This document shows positions 43,301 through 52,175 of a stretch of DNA of 64,000 nucleotides, in pieces. The translations under genes were made by a program, and so were the position numbers. This DNA is from Ruminococcus sp. (GTDB lineage: Bacteria > Bacillota > Clostridia > Oscillospirales > Ruminococcaceae), in NCBI RefSeq assembly GCF_024692365.1, contig NZ_JAILMR010000006.1, positions 1-64,000 on the forward strand, in the 5' to 3' direction. Each line of letters opens with the position of its first letter. The first letter of the stretch is position 1. Under the pieces are notes generated by a model that was not told the DNA's origin, ran no database searches, and was given only the letters and a program-made list of their open reading frames with translations.

Positions 43301-46300
43301 CCGCAGGAATGAACTTCCTTGGCTGGCGTATCCGAGGCGATAAGAGCGGAAGCATATATCCCCCGGGACACAGCTTTGAGCTTAACGCTACATATTCAGA
43401 GATAACCATGACAGAAGATGGTTCGGAAAAGCGCATAATAATCATGGAGGCAGTATATGTGCCCGTTGATACGGCAACTGTTATCTATGATGCAAACGGC
43501 GGTTCGCTGAAAAGCGGTATGCCCACTGAGGGGTACGAAGATTGTCTGGAGAACTACGGCGGACGAATAGACATTGACCCCGGTAGGGACTACGAGAACA
43601 GCCGTCCTGTATACAGCGTTACAAATTCTTCTGTAAGAGTAAGTCATCTGCTGAACAATTCGCATATGAAACTCAGCGGAGATATATTTGAGAACCAAAA
43701 TTACCGTTTTACAGGCTGGAACACCAAGCCTGACGGAAGCGGGATACACTTTGAAGCAGGTGCTAACCGTCTTATCGATACAGAGAGGACGGCGGGATTT
43801 GACGGTACTCCCCAGACGCTGTACGCTGAATGGGAAGTAAAGGTATACTTCGACAAGAACAAACAGGATTCAAACTGGGGCGGAAACTGGAACGAGGCTG
43901 ACAGTTCTTATCAGTACGACGATATCAACGGTCTGTACTACCGCGAAGTCTTGCTGAATTCGGCACTTCACTATGAACCGCCCTGTACACCACACTGTAA
44001 TGACACGCTGATAGTTTTCCATTACTGGAGTGCACAGCGTTACAGCAACGGTCAGAGTTATGTACCCGAGTTTGATTTTGAAACTATAATAACAAGGGAA
44101 ATGACCCTTTACGGCTACTGGAACAGTCCCCCCGAGGTAATCGTACACGCAGTTGATGCATCGGAACCTGTTCTGGCGCTGAAAGACAGCGAATGGCGCA
44201 TACAGAACGCGATAACATTCACGGCAGATGTGCCCATCACTATCGGTACGGAAAGCGTGGCGAGAAGCTATGCGAAACCGCCGACCAATACGACCGACCA
44301 CTACACATTTGACTTTGCCTGCGTCAGCGATGCCTTTGTACAGACAGGTCTTAACAATGTATCTGACAGCCGAAGCATAGCAGATATACGCTATGATACT
44401 GATGCGAGGGCGGTTATGGTAAGGTACACCAACGGCGCCGAAAGCCCTCTGCCTTCGGACATGGAAGTATATCTGGTATACCACAAGCGACCTAAAGACG
44501 TTGATATCGAGTATGTTGAAATGCAGTTTTCAGGCGAACTCAACGAGGTGGAAACCATCGCGGAAGCACCGAGGACTGCGGCGGTCGCAAATTATGTGAT
44601 GAGTGATGAACTGACCACACCGAAAAATTATCCGACAGATACTACAAACCGCGAGTGGTACTCATTCGCATTCGGTGATAATTCGGGAGAACTGAAGATA
44701 ATCACTGCGGCATCGGACAGTAATGAGAATCGTCCGTATCTGGAGATACGCAACACATGGCGCGGTTTTGAGTACTCACTTAACGGCACTGATTTTGAAC
44801 AGTGCGGATATGATCTGAAGCTTTATGTTGTATACTACGAAAGTGAACCTACTATCATCACTCTGAACGAGAAGACGATAGGTCTTCCGGAGGATGTTGA
44901 AAAGAATTTTCATTATGAAGTATCTTTCACTGATACTACAACTGTTACAACGACACGACATAATAAATCACTATACGGCGGAGGTTATTCATCGCATGGA
45001 AATATTGTTGGTTCTAACAGTACAACATCAGACCCTTTGAAGAAGTATTTAGACTTGCATAATGGTCAGTCAGAATCATTTGCGTTATTCTATTCAAAAA
45101 TGTCACGTTCGGAATATTCCACAACAGGACAAAGTCAATACCGCGATGATATTGATACTGTGATAACCCAGACCTTAACGGTTAAGCAGACAGCTGTACC
45201 TGAATTTGAAACGGCTGTAACTGCATCGGCGGCAGGTGGTACGATAAATGGGGAAAATCTTACCTATTCGTACACTTCGACCGGGACTAAAAACGATCAT
45301 ACAGTAACCTATACAAACACTCACACACCGCTGCCGCTGGTACTTCATGTGGCTGTTGCTGAAAACGACGCTTTCATCGCAAAGGACAATCTGAGAGTAA
45401 GTGACAGCAGCGTTTATACAAAGAGTATCGGTATAGGCACAGACTATACTCTTACCGAAATAGACGCAAATTCCATCATCGGCGATACTAACAGGTATAT
45501 GTTCAGCATGATAGCTGCGGCTGATAAGAAACCGAACGGCGAACTAGCAAATATCGAAATGCCTGTTGCGACCCTCAGTTACAAAGAGACAAGCGTACAG
45601 GATATCTATCAGCTGTGGCTGAACGGTGATGATGAAAAACTTCTGGGTGGCAGAGACATCTGGCTGATATACTACGAAAAGCCGACAGTACGCTACGTCA
45701 TCGAGGAACCGAACGGCAGGCTGAAACTCATAACGCCTGTTACAAGAAATCTGGAATCTGTTCAGCTGAACGGAGTGACGGTGGATCAGAACGCATATCT
45801 GCCGCTGAACGCATACGAGACACTTCTTATCGATCAGACAGATTCAAACGCTTTCAAAGTTCCCCCCGATCTGGACGAGTACGATACCGACCATGGTGAG
45901 TGCTGGAAGTTGTTCCTGAACTACGCAAGCATAGGTATCGGCAGAAGAAATGCTGTAAGAATGACCGATCTGGAGGCTGCTTATCCGGAAAAACAGCTTA
46001 TCACAGGATTCAATGAAGGTCATATGGCATACCGCGAAGCGGATACCGATGATTGGAACAATATGCCGTCGGAACCTGTGGTATATGTTATCTACCGCAA
46101 CAAAGGCTTGCAGATGAATGTGAAGAAAACAGTTACAGGTGATGCCCCCGAAAATGAGGAATTCACTGTAAGGATAAACTCCTCGCTTATCAAGGATATG
46201 ACTTCTCTGCCCGCCAGCGGATTTGCACCCGATGGCAGTGAGATAACCTCACTTGAAGTAAAACATGAGGTCATCGGCGGAACAATGACAGGTTATGTTG

Positions 46301-46629
46301 AGTTCAAGGTAAAGGACGGAAGCGACGTTACTGTGCTGGGACTTCCCCGAGGAAGATATCTGGTAACGGAAATTTTCCGTACGGAGATCTACGAACTTAC
46401 AGCAACGGCAGACGGATTCAACTGTACACTTGATGAGGAAAATTCTTTCCATATAATCATCGATGATAATACAGAAATAGTTCTTAACAATAACGTGAAG
46501 CCAATTCCCGTGACGGGAGTGAAAGAAAACAAGATGCCTTATCTGATACTGAGTGCAGTATTACTGACAGGTTCGGTTTGGCTGATAATTATTCAACTCA
46601 GGAGGAGAAAAAGCTATGAGGATATTTGA
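40324..46629 (+). CDS. Giant InlB-repeat, sortase-anchored surface adhesin (pilus tip candidate)
   Basis: 2101 residues, GTG start after AAGGGGGG. A signal peptide (1-33) is followed by an acidic segment and at least seven GW-type InlB B (Listeria-Bacteroides) repeats, visible as FQGWF, FKGWS, FFGWY, FSGWY, YAGWY, FLGWR and FTGWN. The region after residue 1300 is beta-rich with Thr/Tyr patches and ends in a pilin/Cna-like module (MNVKKTVTGDAPENEEFTVRI). The sorting signal is IPVTG (2061-2065), a membrane segment and RRRK. It would be covalently linked to the pilus or wall by the sortases just downstream. Its start in the pilus operon and its size fit the tip adhesin of FCT-type pili; ligand unknown. 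Confidence 0.9.
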   Translation: MKKINIKRVIPLLVSAVMIMNCCPIELLKASADEITAETSAETAETEENGLEYQQLSAYPGRDDSESVSLDGLMPTNATLEVQKHSDTENGAICSYDITITKDGEVFQPESEAPITTKITNKKIGQANADNKNMRLWHISDDGIREEITDFSVEGDTVIFQAKGFSLYEIDDGTMPLRTYEFYTPDNNGVYSLYYFPTSSGREICEQTIKGDEKPIFPQLPILLDSRTKTFQGWFIYNEETGTYDEKIDFSNVPPVTAESQGLVKIGAVYADCVFVVFHDQRNADGTPGAILATKLVMLTDGADTFTTDDIIATHDGSTFVQGTEHQEIQAPHMEFKGWSYDYAVNEDPDADRTPLPAEMEVDVENHVGLSHTIDLYPIFEPLRWITFISGATGSGASYIPPCSVEAKNGAGSEDIRVPRRDGYDFFGWYLEEEGHERVKITDSSANLLESPAFDGEQLEHMHIENGRLMFDHDLKLTAQWIPAETKYTIIFWKQKANYDEDDDYDFETSEQLFEHTENIVSVPDSYKNNCPYQGFHYARCDESKAVEGNGTTILNVYYDRNVHTVTFRTANKNVIHTVNTRYGQDISGIWSFTGSNNVTYPQTNPPTSWKPVNSTTYKERITRMEIMPDENLVFDHMTTTNDKRYFNYYVEALPDVAEDKVFQNKRYSLYLNLVHDFNYINYAADFWELTGFTRECAANKNDHVVEVGNQTHWNNNSIPDSTLNFYYTRNSYKIEFVDSRDNTKIAETWILYGDSIGKYLSGIQLPAVEAGMSFSGWYFDSNCSAKADLDDMTMPAHNMIVFAGWEAEWYLIEIDPNGGQLPEGSSTWFWESYHGDKIAEYIHTTRNYVQDPNGEYYYHVYDRNYYHLSQEWDPAESACTDRRAFYSQELEGADLSRRYRLEEKQIYQYAGWYEVDRETGHETPFNFDQEVDHDILLRLHWKELGAYYIDYHAGDGTIDERDESEDDVFLLLADSVYSGSAKAVVTRTAVPPAGMNFLGWRIRGDKSGSIYPPGHSFELNATYSEITMTEDGSEKRIIIMEAVYVPVDTATVIYDANGGSLKSGMPTEGYEDCLENYGGRIDIDPGRDYENSRPVYSVTNSSVRVSHLLNNSHMKLSGDIFENQNYRFTGWNTKPDGSGIHFEAGANRLIDTERTAGFDGTPQTLYAEWEVKVYFDKNKQDSNWGGNWNEADSSYQYDDINGLYYREVLLNSALHYEPPCTPHCNDTLIVFHYWSAQRYSNGQSYVPEFDFETIITREMTLYGYWNSPPEVIVHAVDASEPVLALKDSEWRIQNAITFTADVPITIGTESVARSYAKPPTNTTDHYTFDFACVSDAFVQTGLNNVSDSRSIADIRYDTDARAVMVRYTNGAESPLPSDMEVYLVYHKRPKDVDIEYVEMQFSGELNEVETIAEAPRTAAVANYVMSDELTTPKNYPTDTTNREWYSFAFGDNSGELKIITAASDSNENRPYLEIRNTWRGFEYSLNGTDFEQCGYDLKLYVVYYESEPTIITLNEKTIGLPEDVEKNFHYEVSFTDTTTVTTTRHNKSLYGGGYSSHGNIVGSNSTTSDPLKKYLDLHNGQSESFALFYSKMSRSEYSTTGQSQYRDDIDTVITQTLTVKQTAVPEFETAVTASAAGGTINGENLTYSYTSTGTKNDHTVTYTNTHTPLPLVLHVAVAENDAFIAKDNLRVSDSSVYTKSIGIGTDYTLTEIDANSIIGDTNRYMFSMIAAADKKPNGELANIEMPVATLSYKETSVQDIYQLWLNGDDEKLLGGRDIWLIYYEKPTVRYVIEEPNGRLKLITPVTRNLESVQLNGVTVDQNAYLPLNAYETLLIDQTDSNAFKVPPDLDEYDTDHGECWKLFLNYASIGIGRRNAVRMTDLEAAYPEKQLITGFNEGHMAYREADTDDWNNMPSEPVVYVIYRNKGLQMNVKKTVTGDAPENEEFTVRINSSLIKDMTSLPASGFAPDGSEITSLEVKHEVIGGTMTGYVEFKVKDGSDVTVLGLPRGRYLVTEIFRTEIYELTATADGFNCTLDEENSFHIIIDDNTEIVLNNNVKPIPVTGVKENKMPYLILSAVLLTGSVWLIIIQLRRRKSYEDI

Positions 46630-47200
46630 ACATACTAATGCAGAAACGGCTGATAACCGTGGAGCGAGAGCACCAAACAGTGAGAACATATCCGCTGAAA
46701 AGCACAGGTCACCGATGAAGCCCGTACAGGTATTTCTGCTTGATCTGTTAGTTATAATAATACTTATCTGGCTGCTGTTCGGGTTCGCGATGGGTGCGGT
46801 AACTGCACCGAACAACGATATGTCACCGAATATCAAGATGAAAGATCTGCTGCTGTATTATCGGCTTGAAGACCAGTACACCGCACAGGATATGGTGGTC
46901 ATCAACAAGAACGGCAGAGTATATATCGGGCGTATCGTGGCGGTAAGCGGTGATACGGTGAACATAACGGACGATGAACATCTGGAGATAAACGGCAAAG
47001 CAGTTTCGGAAACAAATATTTACACTTCCACCCCGAGGTATGAGGGGTTTGTGGAATATCCCGTAAAGCTGCCCGAGGATACCTGCTTTGTACTTGCTGA
47101 TAACCGCAGCGGCGGTGAGGACAGCCGATACTACGGTATAGTTGACCGCAGCGAGATAAAGGGAAAAGTCGTAATCACCCTGAGAAGACATAACATCTAA
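46616..47200 (+). CDS. SipA-like pseudo-signal-peptidase (pilus assembly chaperone)
   Basis: 194 residues, overlapping the adhesin gene by 14 bases with AGGAGGAG. A short charged N-terminus and one membrane segment (about 40-62) precede a type I signal peptidase fold. The box E sequence LADNRSGGEDSRYYGIV is intact. The catalytic Ser position reads NNDMSP, so it is Asp (D68), and the Lys position reads IGRIVAVSGD, so it is Gly (G105). The same two substitutions occur in SipA of streptococcal FCT pili, a non-catalytic factor needed for pilin polymerisation. A role as pilin chaperone is therefore likely. Confidence 0.85.
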   Translation: MRIFEHTNAETADNRGARAPNSENISAEKHRSPMKPVQVFLLDLLVIIILIWLLFGFAMGAVTAPNNDMSPNIKMKDLLLYYRLEDQYTAQDMVVINKNGRVYIGRIVAVSGDTVNITDDEHLEINGKAVSETNIYTSTPRYEGFVEYPVKLPEDTCFVLADNRSGGEDSRYYGIVDRSEIKGKVVITLRRHNI

Positions 47201-47213
47201 GGAAGGTGGTATC

Positions 47214-48542
47214 ATGAAACTCCTGAACAAGATAGCGTCAGCTGCAAATACACTTCTGATGGTTGCCGCGGCAGGTGCAGGAGTGCTGATGCTCGCTTTC
47301 GGAGCGTATGTGCTTTATGATATCAGGTATACCAATCAGAATGCTTATATCTCACAGGATCTTCTGCAATACCGCCCGAAGGTAACAGCAGAAGAGAGCG
47401 GCACGGAAACATTCGCTGAACTGCGGGAAATAAATCCCGATGTTGTGGGCTGGCTGGAACTTTTCGATACCCACATCAACTATCCTCTGGTGCAGGGCGA
47501 GAACGATCTTGAATACCTGAACAAGGATATTTACGGAGATTCCACACTCAGCGGTTCCATATATCTGGCAAGTGAGAACGAGCGTGATTTCAGCGACTGG
47601 TATAATTTAATATACGGACATCACATGGATAACGGTGCGATGTTCGGTGATATCAGGAATTTCCTCGATGAGGAATATTTCGATTCCCATCAGGAGGGAC
47701 TTCTGCAAACAGAAAAGGGGACATACCTGATAAAAGTATTTGCCTGTGCTTATGCAGACGCTTACGATAATGTTATCTACAACGTATCGAAAGATGCAGA
47801 GGCGAAATTTCCCGAACTGAGGGAATTCCTCAGCGAACACGCGGTACAGCATACGGAGATACCGCAGGAACTTTCGGGAGAAAAACTGATAGGTCTTTCC
47901 ACCTGTACAGATGTGGTAACGAACGGCAGGATAGTACTTTTCGTTCGTGCAGAACCGCTCAGTCAGGAAGAGGCTGTGCAGTATCTGGAGCGCAGTTCTG
48001 ATGATACGCCCGGGGAAAAGGTACATCGTTCTCCCCTGGGGTACTTTACAGACAGCGACCACTGGGCACTTCTGAATCTGCTGTGCGTGGCGGAAACTTT
48101 CCTGATATTCCTGCCCATAACAGCCATAAGAAGAAAATACAGGCAGATATCATACAGCAAAAAATTAGCGAAACAGCTTGAAGAAAAAATGAACTGCGAT
48201 GACGGTTCGGAAAGTCAGGAAAATACTGAAAATTACGATAGGGAAGGACGGAGATGCCATGAAGAGGACGAAAAGATATGTAAGCAGTTAAGGAGATTTA
48301 CAGACAATATGCATATCGGAATGATAGTTGAATGTGTATTGCTGATAGTATCAATAGTAGTCTTCCTGATGACGGAAGACCTGACCAAAAAGATGACACT
48401 GAGTGACAAATGGACAGGGCTTATGATAGTTATAGCGGCGATAAGTCTGCTGGCAGATCATCTGACATTCTGTTACAAAGGTAAAACACCAACTAAGGAA
48501 AAAATATCAACTCGGCAAAAGAATGAAAAGGTATATTCATGA
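47214..48542 (+). CDS. Class B-type sortase with C-terminal membrane extension (pilin polymerase candidate)
   Basis: 442 residues. A membrane segment (10-35) is followed by a class B sortase domain: VGWLELFDTHINYPLVQG, catalytic H136 in YGHHM, C231 in LSTCTDV and R239. The sortase ends near residue 250. A second membrane segment (about 285-305), a charged linker (EEDEKICKQLRRF) and two more hydrophobic segments (about 360-380 and 395-415) follow. Sortases do not usually carry these 150 extra residues. They may be a fused small membrane protein: a separate ATG in another frame with GGAGATGCC lies nearby. The gene stands between the SipA-like gene and the pilin, so pilin polymerisation is the likely job. 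Confidence 0.85.
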   Translation: MKLLNKIASAANTLLMVAAAGAGVLMLAFGAYVLYDIRYTNQNAYISQDLLQYRPKVTAEESGTETFAELREINPDVVGWLELFDTHINYPLVQGENDLEYLNKDIYGDSTLSGSIYLASENERDFSDWYNLIYGHHMDNGAMFGDIRNFLDEEYFDSHQEGLLQTEKGTYLIKVFACAYADAYDNVIYNVSKDAEAKFPELREFLSEHAVQHTEIPQELSGEKLIGLSTCTDVVTNGRIVLFVRAEPLSQEEAVQYLERSSDDTPGEKVHRSPLGYFTDSDHWALLNLLCVAETFLIFLPITAIRRKYRQISYSKKLAKQLEEKMNCDDGSESQENTENYDREGRRCHEEDEKICKQLRRFTDNMHIGMIVECVLLIVSIVVFLMTEDLTKKMTLSDKWTGLMIVIAAISLLADHLTFCYKGKTPTKEKISTRQKNEKVYS

Positions 48543-48560
48543 TATGAAGGAGGGTTCATT

Positions 48561-50060
48561 ATGAAAAAAACTACTATGAAAAGAACACTGATCGCTATAT
48601 GTACAGCCTGCGCAATGGCACAGACGATTACTGCATCGGCAGCAAGCACGGGAATGATAAACAGCGGAAACGCAAATACTGTTACTCCGAGTTCCACAGC
48701 AAGTATTTCCGTCAACAAGGATATCATACTGTTCAACGCAGAGGGATTTGATATCTATGCACCGAACATTACATATAGTTATAATATCACAAGTGCGGCA
48801 ACAAATGCTGAAACACAGATACTTACTTACGCAAACAGTGACCTTGAAAACGGCGTGCCTAAAGAGGGTGCAGTACCGATAGCAGTTAAAGTTCACCCCG
48901 GCGAGATAAAAGCTATATCCTCGGCAGGGGATAATGCGAATACGGCAAATATAGTTGAAGCAAGCATAGCATTTGGCGGCAGCGGAGATGTTGTACACCA
49001 TGCAAATAATACTTCTGTAACTGGTATCAATGGAAATAAAAAGATATCGAATAATATGACGATATCCGTAGACGCTATGAAGATCTATAACCCGAATTAT
49101 GACCCGAATGATGCTTCAACCAAAGTACAGGTAAATCCTCCCGGAATTTACCGCTATAAGATAGCTGATGTTACTACGGCTGAAACACTGGCAGCAGCAG
49201 GTGTTACCGACGGTGGTGCGGCAAGCCAGATATATCTTGATGTTTACACCAAGTATAATACAAATAAGGACGGTCTGGATATATATGGTTATGTACTGTT
49301 CAAGAGCGATAGTGATACCACCAGCATAACCTACGACAATACGGTTACGATTGCAACCGAAGGCAAGGTAACAGGTTTTGATGTTCAGACTGAAACCGAG
49401 ACAGTATCGGGAGTCAACGGTCAGAATGAAATAACTTTCAAGTCCGATAAGTACTATACCTACAATGCAAAAGTCAAGAAGATGATCGATGGTGAACTTG
49501 CAGATACTACCCACAAGTTCCCATTCAAGGTCGAGCTTAGCAATAGTAGTGTAACATCTGCTGATGATTTCCGTTATCAGATAAATATAGGCGGAGCACA
49601 GGGTACACTGACCGATGCAAATCTTGCAGCTAATGGTTCATGGACTCTTGATGGTATAACAAATGCAACCACGGGGCTTAAACTCGGACAAAACGATGAG
49701 ATCGTTCTGGTAGGTCTGCCCGCAGGAACAACGATCAAAGTTACAGAGAAAAATGACACAGGTGATATCTACACTGCTTCGGCAAAGGATACTGATAATG
49801 CGGCTGTAAATCTGAAAAGCGGAACAGCGGCTGCGGCAGCATCTGTTGCAGTTTCTCCCGATGCGACGGCAGAAATGAACGCGGTATATGATATCGACGG
49901 TACAGAAACCATAACCTTCACCAACTCAATGAAGGACATTTCCGTAACAGGTCTGCTGTTCAGCGTAGTACCTTTCATAATCATAACAGGTGCAGGTGCT
50001 GTTCTGATAGTTATGGTTATCCGCAACAGAAAGCAGAGAAATGATAACGAGGTCATCTGA
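48561..50060 (+). CDS. Major pilin, Spy0128/FctA-like, sortase-anchored
   Basis: 499 residues with a strong AAGGAGGG site. Signal peptide to about residue 28 (TITASAA), then a Thr/Asn/Ala-rich beta-sandwich protein. The second half has the FctA-type pattern: KYYTYNAKVKKMIDG...THKFPFKVEL and a last strand ending ITFTNSMKD, where intramolecular Lys-Asn isopeptide bonds form in this family. The sorting signal is ISVTG (460-464), a membrane segment and RNRKQR. With its adhesin, SipA-like chaperone and sortase it makes a complete pilus set. The lysine used for polymerisation cannot be picked by eye. Confidence 0.85.
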   Translation: MKKTTMKRTLIAICTACAMAQTITASAASTGMINSGNANTVTPSSTASISVNKDIILFNAEGFDIYAPNITYSYNITSAATNAETQILTYANSDLENGVPKEGAVPIAVKVHPGEIKAISSAGDNANTANIVEASIAFGGSGDVVHHANNTSVTGINGNKKISNNMTISVDAMKIYNPNYDPNDASTKVQVNPPGIYRYKIADVTTAETLAAAGVTDGGAASQIYLDVYTKYNTNKDGLDIYGYVLFKSDSDTTSITYDNTVTIATEGKVTGFDVQTETETVSGVNGQNEITFKSDKYYTYNAKVKKMIDGELADTTHKFPFKVELSNSSVTSADDFRYQINIGGAQGTLTDANLAANGSWTLDGITNATTGLKLGQNDEIVLVGLPAGTTIKVTEKNDTGDIYTASAKDTDNAAVNLKSGTAAAAASVAVSPDATAEMNAVYDIDGTETITFTNSMKDISVTGLLFSVVPFIIITGAGAVLIVMVIRNRKQRNDNEVI

Positions 50061-50113
50061 CGAAACGGCGGCGGATATTACCGAAACAGGACAGGGGCAT
50101 TCAATAAAAAGCG

Positions 50114-50932
50114 GTGATGTTTATGTTTAGATCGGCACGTTTTCGGGCGGCAGCGATACTTATGGTGGCGGCAATTTCTCTCGGATTAATGCGGCAGTTT
50201 GGTACATCGGCGGTACATTTTGTACCATCCGATGCCGCCGATGCGGGGGAAGAAAATCGGGATACGAGTGAGGATAATGATGTATCTGCTGACGATCTCG
50301 CTCCTGCTATCCTGTGGCGTGAGGAACAAAAAGCCGTTCCAACTGCGGCTGAAAAAGCGGATACCGAGAAGTCCTATGAGGATGAAATTCGTGAAAAATT
50401 GAAGCTGTTGTCAAAGGATTGTCCCGACCTTATCGGGTGGATATGTGTTGAAGATTCGGACATTGATTACCCTGTTGTTCAGGGAAAAGATAATCAGTAT
50501 TATCTTCATCACGCGACAGACGGTTCGGAGAATGTGGTCGGTACCATCTTTCTGGATAAGGTATGTTCGGCAGATTTTTCAGACCCGCAGAGTATACTGT
50601 ACGGGCATAATATGGAGTATGGTATGTTTGGGGATATACGAAAATTCAGAGAACCTGCGGAGTTTGAACGTCACAGAAAAGGTCAGCTGATAACCCTGAC
50701 GGACAGTTACGATATCGAATTTTTTGCATTGTCAATCGTCAGCGCATTTGATATGGTGTATGATGTTCCCGCAGAAAATCCGCAGTGGGTCGATATCATT
50801 CGCGAGAACAGCATATGTCTTGCGGATACAGAACTGACCGATGAGGACAGGTACATAGCACTTTCGACCTGTTCATTCGATTATGAAAATGCACGGTTCC
50901 TGTTTGTGGGAAAGATTATCACATCGCAGTAA
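50114..50932 (+). CDS. Second class B-type sortase (wall-anchoring candidate)
   Basis: 272 residues. One membrane segment (about 12-30), an acidic linker, then the sortase domain: IGWICVEDSDIDYPVVQG, H165 in YGHNM, C253 in ALSTC and R261. It has no C-terminal extension. The start is uncertain: GTG at 50114 or ATG codons 1 and 3 positions later, all with weak sites. In two-sortase pilus loci one enzyme builds the polymer and the other attaches it to the wall; this last gene of the locus suits the latter. A terminator follows. Confidence 0.88.
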   Translation: MMFMFRSARFRAAAILMVAAISLGLMRQFGTSAVHFVPSDAADAGEENRDTSEDNDVSADDLAPAILWREEQKAVPTAAEKADTEKSYEDEIREKLKLLSKDCPDLIGWICVEDSDIDYPVVQGKDNQYYLHHATDGSENVVGTIFLDKVCSADFSDPQSILYGHNMEYGMFGDIRKFREPAEFERHRKGQLITLTDSYDIEFFALSIVSAFDMVYDVPAENPQWVDIIRENSICLADTELTDEDRYIALSTCSFDYENARFLFVGKIITSQ

Positions 50933-50960
50933 AGTGACGAGTGATATTTATACGAAAAAA

Positions 50961-50992
50961 ATGCAGAGCGGTTTGACACTCTGCATTTTTTT
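50961..50992. terminator. Bidirectional terminator ending the pilus operon
   Basis: AAAAAAATGCAGAG, loop, CTCTGCATTTTTTT. It serves the pilus operon and the converging 199-residue gene. Confidence 0.9.
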
Positions 50993-50996
50993 GCAT

Positions 50997-51596
50997 TCAG
51001 TTTTGCTTATCAAGTATGACCGAGAGAAATTCGGTGTTTTCAAAATCGCCCCAACCGAGATTTTTTTCATCGGGGGACAGGGGAGTTTTTCTTTCAAATT
51101 GAAATCTGCTTAGCAGAGTTTTATCTGGCAGAGGGATGTCATGCTTATGTAAAATACACTCTATCTCTTCAATAAGTTCAGCCACTGGAGGTTCGGCGGC
51201 TTTAAAAGAAGTGCCGTCGCAAATACTGCCGAAATCACTTGGTATCATCAGTACACGGCGAAATTCATCGGCGTTGTCACTGTCGCAATCTGTGATATCT
51301 TTGAACAAAGCGGTGACAGAATCATAATAATTTTTGCTTAGCCTGCCGTCATAATTTTGACGGTTTGTTTCCTCATAGGAATCAAATTCAAGGATATATT
51401 CGGGAACTGCTTCGGAGTAAATATCCCAAGATTCGTCCCACCAATGGGTCGTCCATTGCCACATTTTTTCGGCAACTGGTGTCCAGTCACTGGTGGGATA
51501 TAGTGAGGTCAGATAGCGTTCTATGCACATAAAAATATAACACAGTCTGCCTGTCATGGTGATGTTATAAAAATCATTTATGGTATTATCGCGCAT
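50997..51596 (-). CDS. Hypothetical cytoplasmic protein
   Basis: 199 residues, acidic, Trp-rich in the first half (WTPVAEKMWQWTTHWWDESWDIY), with no signal peptide or membrane segment. The C-terminus reads NLGWGDFENTEFLSVILDKQ. The composition resembles small immunity-type proteins, but no toxin gene is adjacent. Not recognised. Confidence 0.65.
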   Translation of the reverse strand: MRDNTINDFYNITMTGRLCYIFMCIERYLTSLYPTSDWTPVAEKMWQWTTHWWDESWDIYSEAVPEYILEFDSYEETNRQNYDGRLSKNYYDSVTALFKDITDCDSDNADEFRRVLMIPSDFGSICDGTSFKAAEPPVAELIEEIECILHKHDIPLPDKTLLSRFQFERKTPLSPDEKNLGWGDFENTEFLSVILDKQN

Positions 51597-51627
51597 TGTT
51601 TTATCTCCGATTTTCTGATGGTGACTG

Positions 51628-52092
51628 TCATCGCAGGAACAGATTATAAACGATGATAGCGTTCACAATACCAAGGGTGATGCCGGCGGCGACCTGCATG
51701 GGGGTATGACCTACGAACTCTTTGAGTTTGACTTCGGGGAGGTCTTTGGAAGTCAGGAGATTAAGGGTCTTCTGCATCTCGTTTAGTATGGTGGACTGTT
51801 TGCCTGTTTCAAGGCGGACACCGCTTGCATCGTGGCAGACGACCACTGCGACTATACCTGCGATAGCGAACTCCACGGAACCAAGACCTTTCACAAGACC
51901 GATGCAAGCAGCGAGGGAAGTCACGGTAGCGGAATGACCGCTGGGCATACCGCCGTCACCGAAAAGGCGAGTGATATCGAATTTTTTATTGACAATTGCG
52001 TGTATGATAGTTTTCAGCACTTGTGCTTCAGCCCAAGAAGCGAGGGCGGTGATGACGAATACATTTGAAAATAAGTCTGTCAGGTATTTCAT
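51628..52092 (-). CDS. Divergent PAP2 family membrane protein (YuiD-like, DUF212)
   Basis: 154 residues with four membrane segments. The PAP2-like motif GDGGMPSGHSATVTSLAA carries the phosphatase Ser/His pair, and CHDASGVRLETGKQ the second motif. Bacterial members have no proven substrate; phosphatidic acid or isoprenyl phosphate hydrolysis is guessed. The start has no close GGAGG, but the ATG gives the usual family N-terminus. Confidence 0.88.
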   Translation of the reverse strand: MKYLTDLFSNVFVITALASWAEAQVLKTIIHAIVNKKFDITRLFGDGGMPSGHSATVTSLAACIGLVKGLGSVEFAIAGIVAVVVCHDASGVRLETGKQSTILNEMQKTLNLLTSKDLPEVKLKEFVGHTPMQVAAGITLGIVNAIIVYNLFLR

Positions 52093-52175
52093 TTTTATCA
52101 GTCCTTGGTAATGATCTTTTTATATTATAGCATAAAAGTTTGGAAAAGTAAAGATGACGAGCAAAGGGGGAGAGA

